Below, in pieces: positions 25,248 to 34,125 of a stretch of DNA of 64,000 bases. The translations under genes and the position numbers were made by a program. This DNA comes from Saxibacter everestensis. Its GTDB lineage: Bacteria > Actinomycetota > Actinomycetes > Actinomycetales > Brevibacteriaceae. The DNA is taken from contig NZ_CP090958.1 in NCBI RefSeq assembly GCF_025787225.1, positions 1,393,856-1,457,855 of the forward strand, read 5' to 3'. The notes under the pieces were generated by a model. The model ran no database searches and was not told where the DNA came from. It was given only the letters and a program-made list of their open reading frames with translations. The stretch's first letter is position 1; each line of letters begins with the position of its first letter.

Positions 25248-26456
25248 ATGAGGGTTCTCAAGGTTGTTTTGTTCTCGCACGATTCGGTCGGGCTTGGACA
25301 TATTCGGCGCAACCTTGCCCTCGCCCACGCGCTGAGCGATTCGCTGCCTGGGCTGCTCGGCGTCCACGTCAGCGGACTGCTGGTCACCGGAGAGGCAGCT
25401 GCCACGAAGTTTCCCGCTCCGGCCGGCTGGGACTGGTGCGTCCTGCCCGGTATCAGAAAAAGCAGTGCGGGCTACCGACCGCGGCGGCTCGAAATGGATA
25501 TGGGCAACTTCACCAGCCTCCGTTCCGACCTGCTCACGGCTGTTCTGCTGGGGTTCTCACCGGATCTTTTCGTGGTCGACCGCCATCCAACCGGCGTGCA
25601 CGGCGAACTCGAGAACGCGCTAACTGCCCTGCGCACCGAGGTGCCAAACTGCCGAACCGTTCTCGGCCTACGTGAGATCCTGGACTCACCCGGGGCCGTG
25701 GCGCCCGAATGGACTGCAGTCGGCGGCCCGGGGCGAATCAAGGAACTGTTCGATCGAATCTGGATCTACGGCGATCCGGCGATCCACAATCCATTTGCAA
25801 CCGGGGAGGTCCCCGGGGAACTGCAGGGTATGGCCGACTTCACCGGGTACCTCGCGGCCGGACGAGCGCACGTCGCGGGTCCGCCGCTGCTGACCGGCCG
25901 CTACGTCATGTCTATGGTCGGCGGTGGCTCTGACGGTCGGGCGCTGGCGGAACTGGCCGCGCAAGCCGAACCACCGCCGGGAGTCGGGCATCTGATAGTG
26001 ACCGGTCCACAGATGACCGACGAAGACCGCACAGCGGTCGAGGCGCGAGCGGGAGAGCGGGCAACCGTGGTGCAGACGGTGCCCGACATGATCAGCCAGA
26101 TCAGGCACAGCAAGGCGGTCGTTTCGATGGGTGGCTACAACTCGGTGTGCGAGCTGATGGGCACCAACGTGCCGGCCCTGATCGTGCCGCGGTCTTCGGT
26201 CCGGGCCGAGCAACGTCTTCGGGCCGAAGGCCTGGCCGCGGCCGGCCTGGTCGAACACTGCCGGCAGCGGGACCTCAGCCCGGCCCGGCTGACCGAGTGG
26301 TTCGCCCGGAACCTGGACAAGCGGGTGCTTCGCGGCGGTCTGCAGCTTTCCGGGCTGCGCGTCGCCGGCGAACTTGCTGCACAGCTACTCGATGGCTCGC
26401 CGCCATCGGCACGTGCGTATTCTGCTCGGGAGGTGGCGGAAAGTGCGGCAGTCTGA
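25248..26456 (+). CDS. MurG-like predicted glycosyltransferase (COG4671 type)
   Basis: 402 residues from ATG 25248 (CAGGAG 5 nt upstream; an in-frame GTG 6 bp earlier overlaps that site). LFSHDSVGLGHIRRNLALAHAL is a MurG/UGT-like N-terminal glycine loop and SMGGYNSVCELMGTNVPALIVP is the acceptor-to-donor loop of GT-B enzymes of the COG4671 group. No signal peptide or TM segment, so it is probably a peripheral cytoplasmic enzyme. It is first in a six-gene overlapping operon. Donor and acceptor unknown; MurG itself is unlikely because no cell-division or peptidoglycan genes adjoin it. Confidence 0.75.
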   Translation: MRVLKVVLFSHDSVGLGHIRRNLALAHALSDSLPGLLGVHVSGLLVTGEAAATKFPAPAGWDWCVLPGIRKSSAGYRPRRLEMDMGNFTSLRSDLLTAVLLGFSPDLFVVDRHPTGVHGELENALTALRTEVPNCRTVLGLREILDSPGAVAPEWTAVGGPGRIKELFDRIWIYGDPAIHNPFATGEVPGELQGMADFTGYLAAGRAHVAGPPLLTGRYVMSMVGGGSDGRALAELAAQAEPPPGVGHLIVTGPQMTDEDRTAVEARAGERATVVQTVPDMISQIRHSKAVVSMGGYNSVCELMGTNVPALIVPRSSVRAEQRLRAEGLAAAGLVEHCRQRDLSPARLTEWFARNLDKRVLRGGLQLSGLRVAGELAAQLLDGSPPSARAYSAREVAESAAV

Positions 26457-27672
26457 ACGGATCGGCTATGTGCTGAAAATGTACCCGCGCTTCTCCGAGA
26501 CATTCATCGTCTCCGAGATGCTCGCACGTGAGGCCGCAGGCGAGGAGCTTGAGATCTTCTCGCTGCGGCCACCGGTCGATCCCCGTTTTCATGCCGCGCT
26601 GGCCGAGGTACGCGCGCCAGTGACGTACCTTGATCGGCCGAACAAGGCCGAGACATTCTTCCAGTTGGTACGTGACTGCACAGCCGCGGTGCCGGGATTC
26701 ACGGACATGCTGGCTGCACACCTCGACGAGCTGTTCGCGGCAAGTGCCGATAACGCATTCCAGGCGATCTGCCTTGCCCGGCACGTTCTTGAGCGTGGAA
26801 TCACCCACCTGCACGCCCACTTCGCCAGCGTGGCGACGAGTGTTACCAGGCTGGCAGCGATGATAGCGGGCGTCCCGTTCTCGTTCACGGCGCACGCCAA
26901 GGACCTGTTCCACGAAAGCGTCGACGAAATTGAGCTGCGCACCAAGCTGCGCGCAGCCGACCACGTCGTCACCATCAGTGACTTCAACCTCAGCTATCTG
27001 CTCACCCGGTTCGGTGCGGACGCCGCCAAGGTGCGCAGGGTGTACAACGGGCTGCTGCTGGAGCGGTTCCCCTACCGCGAACCCGCAGAATTGCATGAAC
27101 CGATCCGGATCGTCGCCATCGGCAGGCTCGTGGAGAAGAAGGGTTTCGCCGATTTGGTCCGGGCGGTGAAGAAACTGTCCGGAGCAGGTGTAGGTGTCGA
27201 GGCGGTGATCGCCGGCGGTGGCCCGCTGGAAGACGAACTGCGGCAGCAGATCGCCTCCGCAGGACTGTCCGGTCGCATCACGCTGCTCGGTGCACAGCCG
27301 CAGCACCGGGTTGCCGAGCTGCTTGGCACCGCTGACGTCTTCGTCGCGCCCTGCGTGCACGGTTCAGATGGCAATGCCGACGGGCTTCCCACGGTGCTGC
27401 TCGAGGCGATGGCCAGTGGGGTTCCCTGTGTTGCCACCGGGGTCACCGGCATTCCCGAGGTGATCCGGGATGGGGAGACCGGAATCCTGATCCAGCCCGG
27501 TGACGCCGCGGCACTGGCCGATGCGATCGGCAGGATTGCCTCGGGGGAGGCTGATCGATGCCTTTTGACGAAGAACGCCCGAGCCCTGATCGAGCAGGAA
27601 TTCGACTCGCGCCACCAGGCTAGGCAGCTCGCCAGGCTTCTCGTCGGAGCCGAGGTGCCGACATGCGCGTAG
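26443..27672 (+). CDS. GT4 glycosyltransferase, WcaL/colanic-acid-like
   Basis: 409 residues from GTG 26443 (GGAGG 9 nt upstream, 14 bp overlap with the preceding gene). The start RIGYVLKMYPRFSETFIVSEM is typical of the WcaL/EpsF-like GT4 group. HLHAHFAS, the Rossmann lysine/arginine segment AIGRLVEKKGF and the nucleotide-sugar site HGSDGNADGLPTVLLEAMASGVPCVATGVTGIPEVI are in the expected order. Predicted retaining glycosyltransferase in surface polysaccharide or glycolipid assembly. The 3' end overlaps the next gene by 10 bp. Confidence 0.85.
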   Translation: MRQSERIGYVLKMYPRFSETFIVSEMLAREAAGEELEIFSLRPPVDPRFHAALAEVRAPVTYLDRPNKAETFFQLVRDCTAAVPGFTDMLAAHLDELFAASADNAFQAICLARHVLERGITHLHAHFASVATSVTRLAAMIAGVPFSFTAHAKDLFHESVDEIELRTKLRAADHVVTISDFNLSYLLTRFGADAAKVRRVYNGLLLERFPYREPAELHEPIRIVAIGRLVEKKGFADLVRAVKKLSGAGVGVEAVIAGGGPLEDELRQQIASAGLSGRITLLGAQPQHRVAELLGTADVFVAPCVHGSDGNADGLPTVLLEAMASGVPCVATGVTGIPEVIRDGETGILIQPGDAAALADAIGRIASGEADRCLLTKNARALIEQEFDSRHQARQLARLLVGAEVPTCA

Positions 27673-28817
27673 CCTACGTTTGTGTCGATCCCGGCATTCC
27701 AGTGTTCGGAGCCAAGGGAGGCTCGGTTCACGTTCAGGAAATCATCCGCGCCTGGCGGAGACGCGGCGCCCAGGTGACCGTGTACTGCACCCGGCGCGGC
27801 TCCGCTGTGCCGGCAGACCTCGACGACCTGGACATCGTTGAACTTCCCGTGCGCGCGGAGTCGGCCGGCGACCGGGAGTCGGAGACCGAACGGCGCTCGG
27901 TACAGCTTGCCGGGCTGATCGAAGCAGCCGGCACCGATCTCGTCTATGAACGATTCTCTCTGTTCAGCAGGACGCTCGAGCTCACCGTCGGTCGGCTCGG
28001 TATCCCGGCGATCCTCGAGGTCAACGCCCCACTGATCGACGAGCAGGCTCGGCATCGGGTCCTCGCCGACCGCGCGGCCGCGGAGCGCTGCCTGCTTGGC
28101 GCGGCCCGGGCGGCGAGCGTCGTCGCCTGCGTCTCTGCCGAGGTGCAGAGCTGGCTGCGGGGAGCGGTGCCTGAGGCGTGCACGATCGTGGCCCCGAACG
28201 GCGTGAACACCGAGCGGATCACCCCGGCAGTTGGAGGGTGCGCGGCCGGGCTGACCGTCGGCTTCGTCGGCACGCTGAAACCCTGGCACGGCGTGCATCG
28301 CCTGCTCGACGCTGCCGCGCTGACTGGTCGTGACTGGAAGCTGTTGATCGTGGGTGACGGGCCGATGGCGGATGATCTCCGCAGCCAGGCGGACACGCTG
28401 CGACTGGACGTCGAATTCACCGGCGCCGTCATGCCGGAGGCAATGCCTTCGATGCTTCGCCGCTGCGACGTCGCCGTCGCGCCGTATCCGCCGACTGAAA
28501 GCGGGACCGCCCACTACTTCTCTCCGCTGAAGGTTTACGAGTACTTCGCGGCCGGTCTCCCGGTAGTTGCCAGTGCGATCGGACAGTTGCCGAAGGTGAT
28601 TGAGCACGAGGTCACCGGGCTCCTGGTCGATCCGCGATCGGTGCCCGAACTTGGCCAGGCGATCGCCCGGCTCGATGACGACCCGGGCCTCCGGCGTCGA
28701 CTGGGAGCGGCCGCCAGGGAAGCCGCGGTGACCAGGCACAACTGGGACCGGGTGCTCGAAGGAATCCTCGCCGCGGCTCGAACTGACCGACGGCCGATAG
28801 AGCAGGGGGTGCGATGA
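27663..28817 (+). CDS. GT4 glycosyltransferase
   Basis: 384 residues. N-terminal GT-B loop FGAKGGSVHVQEIIRAWRRRGAQVTVYC; the donor domain has VGFVGTLKPWHGVHRLLDAA and the C-terminal motif YFSPLKVYEYFAAGLPVVASAIGQLPKVI, in which the EX7E motif of GT4 enzymes is modified (the first acidic position is not obvious and Glu lies in VYEYF). Probably a retaining enzyme with a different sugar donor from its neighbour. Translationally coupled upstream (10 bp overlap) and downstream (ATGA with the ABC transporter gene). Confidence 0.83.
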   Translation: MRVAYVCVDPGIPVFGAKGGSVHVQEIIRAWRRRGAQVTVYCTRRGSAVPADLDDLDIVELPVRAESAGDRESETERRSVQLAGLIEAAGTDLVYERFSLFSRTLELTVGRLGIPAILEVNAPLIDEQARHRVLADRAAAERCLLGAARAASVVACVSAEVQSWLRGAVPEACTIVAPNGVNTERITPAVGGCAAGLTVGFVGTLKPWHGVHRLLDAAALTGRDWKLLIVGDGPMADDLRSQADTLRLDVEFTGAVMPEAMPSMLRRCDVAVAPYPPTESGTAHYFSPLKVYEYFAAGLPVVASAIGQLPKVIEHEVTGLLVDPRSVPELGQAIARLDDDPGLRRRLGAAAREAAVTRHNWDRVLEGILAAARTDRRPIEQGVR

Positions 28818-30631
28818 TGCCGAAGAGCCGGCTCAAGGTCTCGGCGTTACGGCGCACCCTGACCGCAATCAAACCTCACCTATCGGGACAGAAGCTGATG
28901 ATCGGCGGCGGCCTGGCGGCGCTCTTCGCCGAAGTGCTGTTCCGAATCCTCGAACCCTGGCCGGTCAAGATCGTCGTCGATGCCGTGACGAGGAGCCTCG
29001 GCGCCGATCTCGGCGCACCCGGGCCCGCCGCGTCCCTTTCGCTTTTGCTCGCCTGTGGCCTCGCGGTCGTGGCACTGACCGGAGCCCGCGCGTTGTCGAA
29101 CTACCTGTCAACGGTTGCTTTCGCCCTGGTCGGTTCCCGGGTGGCAACTGACCTTCGTGCCCGGGTGTTCCGGCATGTGCAGGGCTTGTCGATGCGATAT
29201 CACGCCCGTTCGTCCAGGGGCGACACGGTGCAGCGACTGATCGGCGATATCTCTCGGCTACAGGAGGTTGCCGTCACCGCTGGGCTGCCCCTGATCGCGA
29301 ACGTTGTCACCCTACTGGCAATGTCGGCGGTCATGTTCTGGCTCGACCCGCTGTTGACCGTCGTGCTCCTTGTCGCCGCGCTGTCGTTCTGGCTGATCTC
29401 GCACCGCAGCGCGGGAGCGATAACAGCGGCAGCCCGGTCGACCCGCAAAGGCGAGGGATCGCTGGCAACCACCGCGCAGGAAGCCCTAGGGGCGATGCGG
29501 GTCGTGCAGGCATATGGACTTGAGGACGCAGTCTCCAGACGGTTCAGCGCGAGCAACGGCATAACGCTGACCGAAGGGGTGAAATCCCGCCGGTTGGCGG
29601 CGGCATTGGAACGCCGCACCGACGTGATCGTCGGGATTGCCACCGCCGTCGTGCTCACCGGCGGCGGCTGGCGCGTGTCCACCGGGGAGATGACCCCGGG
29701 AGACCTGGTGATATTCATGACCTACCTCAAGACGGCAATGAAGCCGATGCGCGACCTGGCCAAGTACATCGGCCGGATTGCCCGGGCCAGTGCCTCGGGC
29801 GAGCGGGTAGCCGACCTGCTGGACGAGGCGCCGGATATCGAAGACCGGCCGGATGCCCGTGCCGCCAGGAACGTGCGTGGCCGGCTGACGTTCGAGGGCG
29901 TGACCGCCGAATACATCGACGGGCAGCGAGTACTCGACGGGCTGAACCTCGATATCCGGCCGGGTCAGCGGATCGCGTTGGTGGGGCCGTCCGGCGGAGG
30001 GAAGTCGACGCTGGCAGCGCTCGCGATACGATTGCTCGACCCCGCCGAGGGGTGCGTGCGGCTCGACGGCACCGATGTGCGGGAGCTGACCCTTTCCTCG
30101 TTGCGCGGCCAGGTGTCGATCATCTTGCAGGATTCGATCCTGTTCGCGGAATCCGTCCGGGAGAATATCCGGTTCGGCCGGCTCGATGCCGACGACGAAC
30201 AGGTCGAACGGGCGGCCGAACTTGCACAGGCTGCAGGGTTTATCCGGGACCTCGAGCACGGTTACGACACAGTGCTCGGCGAAGGGGGTGACACGCTTTC
30301 CGGCGGCCAGAGGCAGCGGATAGCGGTTGCCAGGGCACTGCTGCGCGATGCGCCGATCGTCATCCTCGATGAGGCGACCAGTGGCCTGGATCCGTTGGCA
30401 AAGGGCAAGGTACTCGCCGCCCTCAGCGAACTCACCAGCACCCGCACCACGCTGAGCATCACACACGATGCGGTCACCGCCCTCGATAGCGACCTGGTCG
30501 TCTGGATCGATGGCGGCCGGGTTTTGGAACAGGGTAGGCCGCAGGATCTGGCCCGGCGGCCCGGCTCGCTGTTCGCGGGATGGCTGGCGGATCATGATCC
30601 GGCGCACCGTCAGATGGCCGAGCAGCCATGA
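28814..30631 (+). CDS. MsbA-like ABC exporter (fused permease and ATPase)
   Basis: 605 residues. An ABC transmembrane domain with about six segments covers residues 30-310. The ATPase carries Walker A GPSGGGKSTLAALAIRLL, the Q-loop region VSIILQDSILFAE, the signature LSGGQRQRIAVARALL and Walker B IVILDEATSGLDP followed by the H-loop SITHDAVTALD. Such half-transporters work as homodimers and export lipids, glycolipids or hydrophobic peptides. Within this operon the likely cargo is the glycosylated product. GCAGGGGG lies 4 nt before the ATG, which overlaps the previous stop; the next ATG overlaps its own stop. Confidence 0.9.
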   Translation: MMPKSRLKVSALRRTLTAIKPHLSGQKLMIGGGLAALFAEVLFRILEPWPVKIVVDAVTRSLGADLGAPGPAASLSLLLACGLAVVALTGARALSNYLSTVAFALVGSRVATDLRARVFRHVQGLSMRYHARSSRGDTVQRLIGDISRLQEVAVTAGLPLIANVVTLLAMSAVMFWLDPLLTVVLLVAALSFWLISHRSAGAITAAARSTRKGEGSLATTAQEALGAMRVVQAYGLEDAVSRRFSASNGITLTEGVKSRRLAAALERRTDVIVGIATAVVLTGGGWRVSTGEMTPGDLVIFMTYLKTAMKPMRDLAKYIGRIARASASGERVADLLDEAPDIEDRPDARAARNVRGRLTFEGVTAEYIDGQRVLDGLNLDIRPGQRIALVGPSGGGKSTLAALAIRLLDPAEGCVRLDGTDVRELTLSSLRGQVSIILQDSILFAESVRENIRFGRLDADDEQVERAAELAQAAGFIRDLEHGYDTVLGEGGDTLSGGQRQRIAVARALLRDAPIVILDEATSGLDPLAKGKVLAALSELTSTRTTLSITHDAVTALDSDLVVWIDGGRVLEQGRPQDLARRPGSLFAGWLADHDPAHRQMAEQP

Positions 30632-31755
30632 ACCCCGCCGACAGCAGACTCCTCGTCGCCGATCCGGACCTGCCCGCGCTGCGGCCGGTTCTGGATCCAG
30701 AGGTACTGTGCGCGCTGGTCGGCTATCCGGCCGTGGTGAGCAGAATCCGGTACAAGCCCGGAACCTCAATTGTGGCAAAACTCAGTCATGATGCCGGGGG
30801 CGCCGATGACTGGATCGCGGGGTATGCTCCGCACGCGCTCGCCAAACTGGAAAAGCTCGGCGATGGCGCCCGGGTGCTGCAGCTACCGGACGGTCCGGGC
30901 TATGCGGCGGTGGGCCCGCTGCGGGCGGATCGTGCCTTGCACCGGCCGCTGCGCCGGCTCGAATCTGACTGGCAGCTGGTCAGGTACAACCCGAACCGCC
31001 GTGCCGTGCTGCGGGTCGAAAGCCGGTTCGGTCAGCTTGCAGTGAAAGTGACCAGGCCAAGCCAACAGGCCGACGCCGCGGTCACCAGCCACCTCTCTGC
31101 CAGCCATGACTGGGTGCTGCCGCCCGTCGCAGGTTATGCCGGAGCGGATCATGGCGTCACAGCCACCTCCTGGTGGGGCAAAGCCAACCTTGCCGATCTG
31201 CCGGAAACCAAAACAGCCGAAACGGCCGGCCGCGCCCTCGCCGCCATCCACGGCGGAGCTGCCCCCGACTGGCTGCCCCTGCGGCAACCAAGCCGGCTCT
31301 CGCACCGCTTGCACAACCAGCTGAAGGCGATCAAGCACATTCTGCCGGACAGCCTGGGCGCGGCGACCGCTTCTCTCGGCAGAATCTCTGGTCGGATATC
31401 GGAGCTGCCGCAATCCACTGGCCTGGTGCACGGGGACTTTTCAGCGGATCAGGTTCTGGTCGATGACGCCGAGGTGCGGTTTGTCGATTTCGACCGGGCT
31501 ATGGCCGGACCTCAGCTGATGGACCTGGGCAGCTTCGCGGCTGCAGCCATCCTCGATGATCAGGAATTCCTGACTGCCGGGTTGCTCGAGGGTTATGCGG
31601 CAGGCGGCGGAGGAACCAGCTTCCGGATGGACGACCTGGCTGCCTGGACTGCATTCGGCGTGGCGTTGCGCCTGCTGGAGCCCTTTCGCGACCGTGAGTC
31701 CGGCTGGGATGAGCAGCTGAGGCATCGGCTCGACCTGATCGACGGGCTGCTCTGA
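30628..31755 (+). CDS. APH-fold phosphotransferase, first of a pair
   Basis: 375 residues. The catalytic loop LVHGDFSADQVLV (near residue 268) and the metal-binding FVDFDRAMAGPQLMDLG match the aminoglycoside phosphotransferase/choline kinase fold. The residue at the position of the usual metal-binding Asn (HGDxxxxN) is Gln. The upstream part is diverged, with an RYKPGTSIVAKL segment as the probable ATP-site strand. It is the fifth gene of the operon, with one-base to four-base overlaps on both sides. Probably phosphorylates a sugar or another small hydroxylated compound; an antibiotic-resistance role has no direct support. Confidence 0.75.
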   Translation: MNPADSRLLVADPDLPALRPVLDPEVLCALVGYPAVVSRIRYKPGTSIVAKLSHDAGGADDWIAGYAPHALAKLEKLGDGARVLQLPDGPGYAAVGPLRADRALHRPLRRLESDWQLVRYNPNRRAVLRVESRFGQLAVKVTRPSQQADAAVTSHLSASHDWVLPPVAGYAGADHGVTATSWWGKANLADLPETKTAETAGRALAAIHGGAAPDWLPLRQPSRLSHRLHNQLKAIKHILPDSLGAATASLGRISGRISELPQSTGLVHGDFSADQVLVDDAEVRFVDFDRAMAGPQLMDLGSFAAAAILDDQEFLTAGLLEGYAAGGGGTSFRMDDLAAWTAFGVALRLLEPFRDRESGWDEQLRHRLDLIDGLL

Positions 31756-32891
31756 TGAGTGCCGATACTCGGGCCGGCCGTGGTCTCGCAGCCATGTGGA
31801 CGCGCGCCCGCAGCGGGGCTGCGCTACCGCTGCTGCTTAAGGATGAAGCTCTTCGGGATTGGGAAGTCAAGCGGGCGTGGCCGGGACGGGCCGGCGAACT
31901 CGTCGTCGAACTTCACGCCATGCAGGACGGGCAGACGGTGCAGCAGATTACTGCCGGACGAATCTTCGCCGATGGCACGCATGCAATCGACCCGCCGGGC
32001 ACCGACCCGCGGCTGAATTCACTATCGAGATTTGCCGCCGACGGGCAGGTGATCGTGCACCGACGTGGCAAGCGGGCTGTCGTCCGCCGGGGCGAGGGAT
32101 CGTACGTCAAGGTTGTTCGCCGAAACCAGGCGGAGGAACTGGCCGATCAGTCCCGTCTCGCCGCGAAGCTGACAGCAGGCACGGGCTTCCAGGCACCGCG
32201 CCTGCTGCGTGTGGCAGATGACTGGATCGAGCATGCGGAGCTGCCGGGTACCTCGCTATTGCAGCTTGGCATGTCCAACGCGTCGGTTGGGCAGTGGCGG
32301 GCGGTCTGGGAGCAATGGGCGAACGCGTGGCCACGGTTCGTCGCCGGCGGCCGGGAAAAGCTGACGACCGCGGTTTGGCCACCGCTGCACGACGCCCTCC
32401 GGGAGGCCGAGCTACTGGACAATGCGGTGCGCAAGGCGATAGCTTTCGACGTTTTCCCGGTGCCGACCGAACGGCTGAACCTCGCAGCGGGGCGGATTAT
32501 CGATGCACTGTTGCGCGGCGAATCTGATCAGCATGTGATCGCCCACCGGGATCTGCACGACAAGCAAATTCTGGTACAGCCAGGGCCGGTCGGCGAGGTG
32601 CCCATCGGTCTGCTGGACTTTGACACCACCGCGCGGAGTGAAGCCGCTCTTGACCTTGCGAACCTGGCGGTGCATCTCGAGTTTCGGTACGCACAGGGGT
32701 TGTTGAGCGCCGAAAGATGGCGGATCGGCAGACGCGCCATTGACTCTGCATGTGCCGCGCTGGATGTGACTCCGAGTCGGTTTGTCGCGTATTCGGATGC
32801 CACGAGGCTCCGGATGGCATGTCTGTATGCCTATCGGCCGAGATGGGCAGGGCTTGCAGTGGGCAGGATACTGGAATTGTGTCGTAAATGA
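31755..32891 (+). CDS. APH-fold phosphotransferase, second of a pair
   Basis: 378 residues. IAHRDLHDKQILV (near residue 263) and GLLDFDTTARSEAALDLANLAVHLEF are the catalytic and metal-binding loops of the APH fold. As in the preceding gene, the usual Asn of the loop is replaced by Gln, and both genes share the pattern D(K/Q)Q(I/V)LV, suggesting an old duplication or a specific subfamily. An RRGKRAVVRRGEGSYVKVVRRNQAEEL segment with Lys resembles the ATP-binding lobe. It closes the operon; a 112 bp gap and a new ribosome binding site precede the next gene. Confidence 0.72.
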   Translation: MSADTRAGRGLAAMWTRARSGAALPLLLKDEALRDWEVKRAWPGRAGELVVELHAMQDGQTVQQITAGRIFADGTHAIDPPGTDPRLNSLSRFAADGQVIVHRRGKRAVVRRGEGSYVKVVRRNQAEELADQSRLAAKLTAGTGFQAPRLLRVADDWIEHAELPGTSLLQLGMSNASVGQWRAVWEQWANAWPRFVAGGREKLTTAVWPPLHDALREAELLDNAVRKAIAFDVFPVPTERLNLAAGRIIDALLRGESDQHVIAHRDLHDKQILVQPGPVGEVPIGLLDFDTTARSEAALDLANLAVHLEFRYAQGLLSAERWRIGRRAIDSACAALDVTPSRFVAYSDATRLRMACLYAYRPRWAGLAVGRILELCRK

Positions 32892-33003
32892 CGTTGCCGC
32901 CGGTCGTTAAAGGGCGCTGCCCGTCGGTGATGTCGTTACCGGTCATCTGCGATGCTGCCGGTCGTTGCCCGGATGAAAATGACCTGATTCGGAGGTGGGA
33001 CAA

Positions 33004-33414
33004 GTGAAGATTATGCTCGGCGTGTTTGCCCTGGTGCTGGTGTCGCTGGCCAGCCTCGGACTGTGGCTGTCGGCGACGTCGTCGCCGCCAGCCGCAAACG
33101 GCGAACCGGTCAATGTATCGACCACGCCCGGAAGCCCGGTGACCGATGAATCACCAACCAGCGAACCAACCGATCCTGGCGGCACATCATCCACTCCTGC
33201 CACCAAGCCGACGGCCGAGTCGTCGCTGAGCGATGAGCGCAACGAAGGCAATCAGAAGGACACGCCACCCCAGAAGGACACGCCACCCCAGAAGGTCGCG
33301 CCTGATGTCGAGCCCCACGACGAAAACGATGGATCCGACGACGATGGCGCCGGTGATGACGACGCTGACGACGACGGCGCTGACGATGACGATGGCGGTG
33401 CCGACGACAACTGA
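33004..33414 (+). CDS. Exported or membrane-anchored acidic low-complexity protein
   Basis: 136 residues from GTG 33004, chosen for GGAGG 8 nt upstream. MKIMLGVFALVLVSLASLGLWLSA is an uncleaved anchor or signal peptide. The rest is Thr/Ser/Pro-rich, with two exact 18 bp repeats (33253-33270, 33271-33288) coding for QKDTPP twice, and ends in an Asp-rich tail (about 22 Asp in the last 35 residues). There are no Cys and no fold I recognise. The acidic tail could bind divalent cations outside the membrane. It may be independent of the upstream operon. Function unknown. Confidence 0.65.
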   Translation: MKIMLGVFALVLVSLASLGLWLSATSSPPAANGEPVNVSTTPGSPVTDESPTSEPTDPGGTSSTPATKPTAESSLSDERNEGNQKDTPPQKDTPPQKVAPDVEPHDENDGSDDDGAGDDDADDDGADDDDGGADDN

Positions 33415-33417
33415 CCG

Positions 33418-33453
33418 ACGATCGTCCTGCGGCGGTTACCGCAGGCCGATCGT
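33418..33453. terminator. Bidirectional terminator hairpin
   Basis: ACGATCG-CCTGCGG (33418-33432) pairs with CCGCAGG-CGATCGT (33439-33453) with one internal mismatch and a 6 nt loop. It lies between convergent genes, the acidic protein and the LuxR-type regulator. Confidence 0.65.
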
Positions 33454-33456
33454 GGT

Positions 33457-34125
33457 TCAGTTTGCCTCCACGGCGTCGATTCCGTGCTCCCGGCAGAACA
33501 GCGCCACCTGAACCCGTGAACTCAGTTGAAGTTTCGACAGCACGCGCGAGACATGCGTTTTCACGGTTGTTTCCGCCACGACCAGCCGGCGCGCGATCTG
33601 GACATTGCTCAAGCCGGCCCCGAGACACCGCAGCACATCGAACTCACGTTCGGTGAGTCCGGAAAGCTCGGCCGGGAGCTCCGGTGCCACTGGAGCCTCC
33701 GGCAGGCTGGCAAACCTGAGCAGAACTTTCTTTGTCACGGCGGGGGATAGCACGCCGTCACCGGCATGGGCGGTGCGTATGGCGTCGATCAGTGCCGGTG
33801 CCTCGATCGACTTGAGCAGGAAGCCGGCTGCACCGGCCTTCAGCGCGGCGAAAATGTAGTCGTCGATGTCGAAAGTGGTCAGCATGATGACCCGGGCGGC
33901 CGATTCCTGCACTAGTTGGCGGGTTGTCGCGATGCCGTCGAGCCCCGGCATCCGGATGTCCATCAGGATCACGTCCGGCTTGCAGGCTTCGGCCATCCGG
34001 AGCGCGGTGGCACCGTCGCCGGCTTCGGCCACGACCTCGATATCTTCGCACGACTCCAGGATCATCCGAAGTCCTGCTCGGATCGCACTGTGGTCATCGG
34101 CGATCAGCACACGGATCGTACTCAC
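33457..34125 (-). CDS. NarL/LuxR-family response regulator
   Basis: 222 residues. The receiver has the acidic pair in LIADDHSAIRAGL, phosphoacceptor Asp in VILMDIRMPGLDG, Thr in VIMLTTFD and Lys in AGFLLKSIEA. The C-terminal helix-turn-helix GLTEREFDVLRCLGAGLSNVQIARRL continues with VVAETTVKTHVSRVLSKLQLSSRVQVALF. Its GTG start overlaps the stop of the kinase gene, so the pair is cotranscribed. The divergent MFS gene is the nearest candidate target. Confidence 0.93.
   Translation of the reverse strand: MSTIRVLIADDHSAIRAGLRMILESCEDIEVVAEAGDGATALRMAEACKPDVILMDIRMPGLDGIATTRQLVQESAARVIMLTTFDIDDYIFAALKAGAAGFLLKSIEAPALIDAIRTAHAGDGVLSPAVTKKVLLRFASLPEAPVAPELPAELSGLTEREFDVLRCLGAGLSNVQIARRLVVAETTVKTHVSRVLSKLQLSSRVQVALFCREHGIDAVEAN

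Noticed and set aside
25248-32891. Aminoglycoside-type antibiotic biosynthesis cluster (glycosyltransferases plus APH kinases)
   Set aside because: No 2-deoxy-scyllo-inosose synthase, aminotransferase, PKS or NRPS gene. APH-fold proteins alone do not show antibiotic production or resistance.
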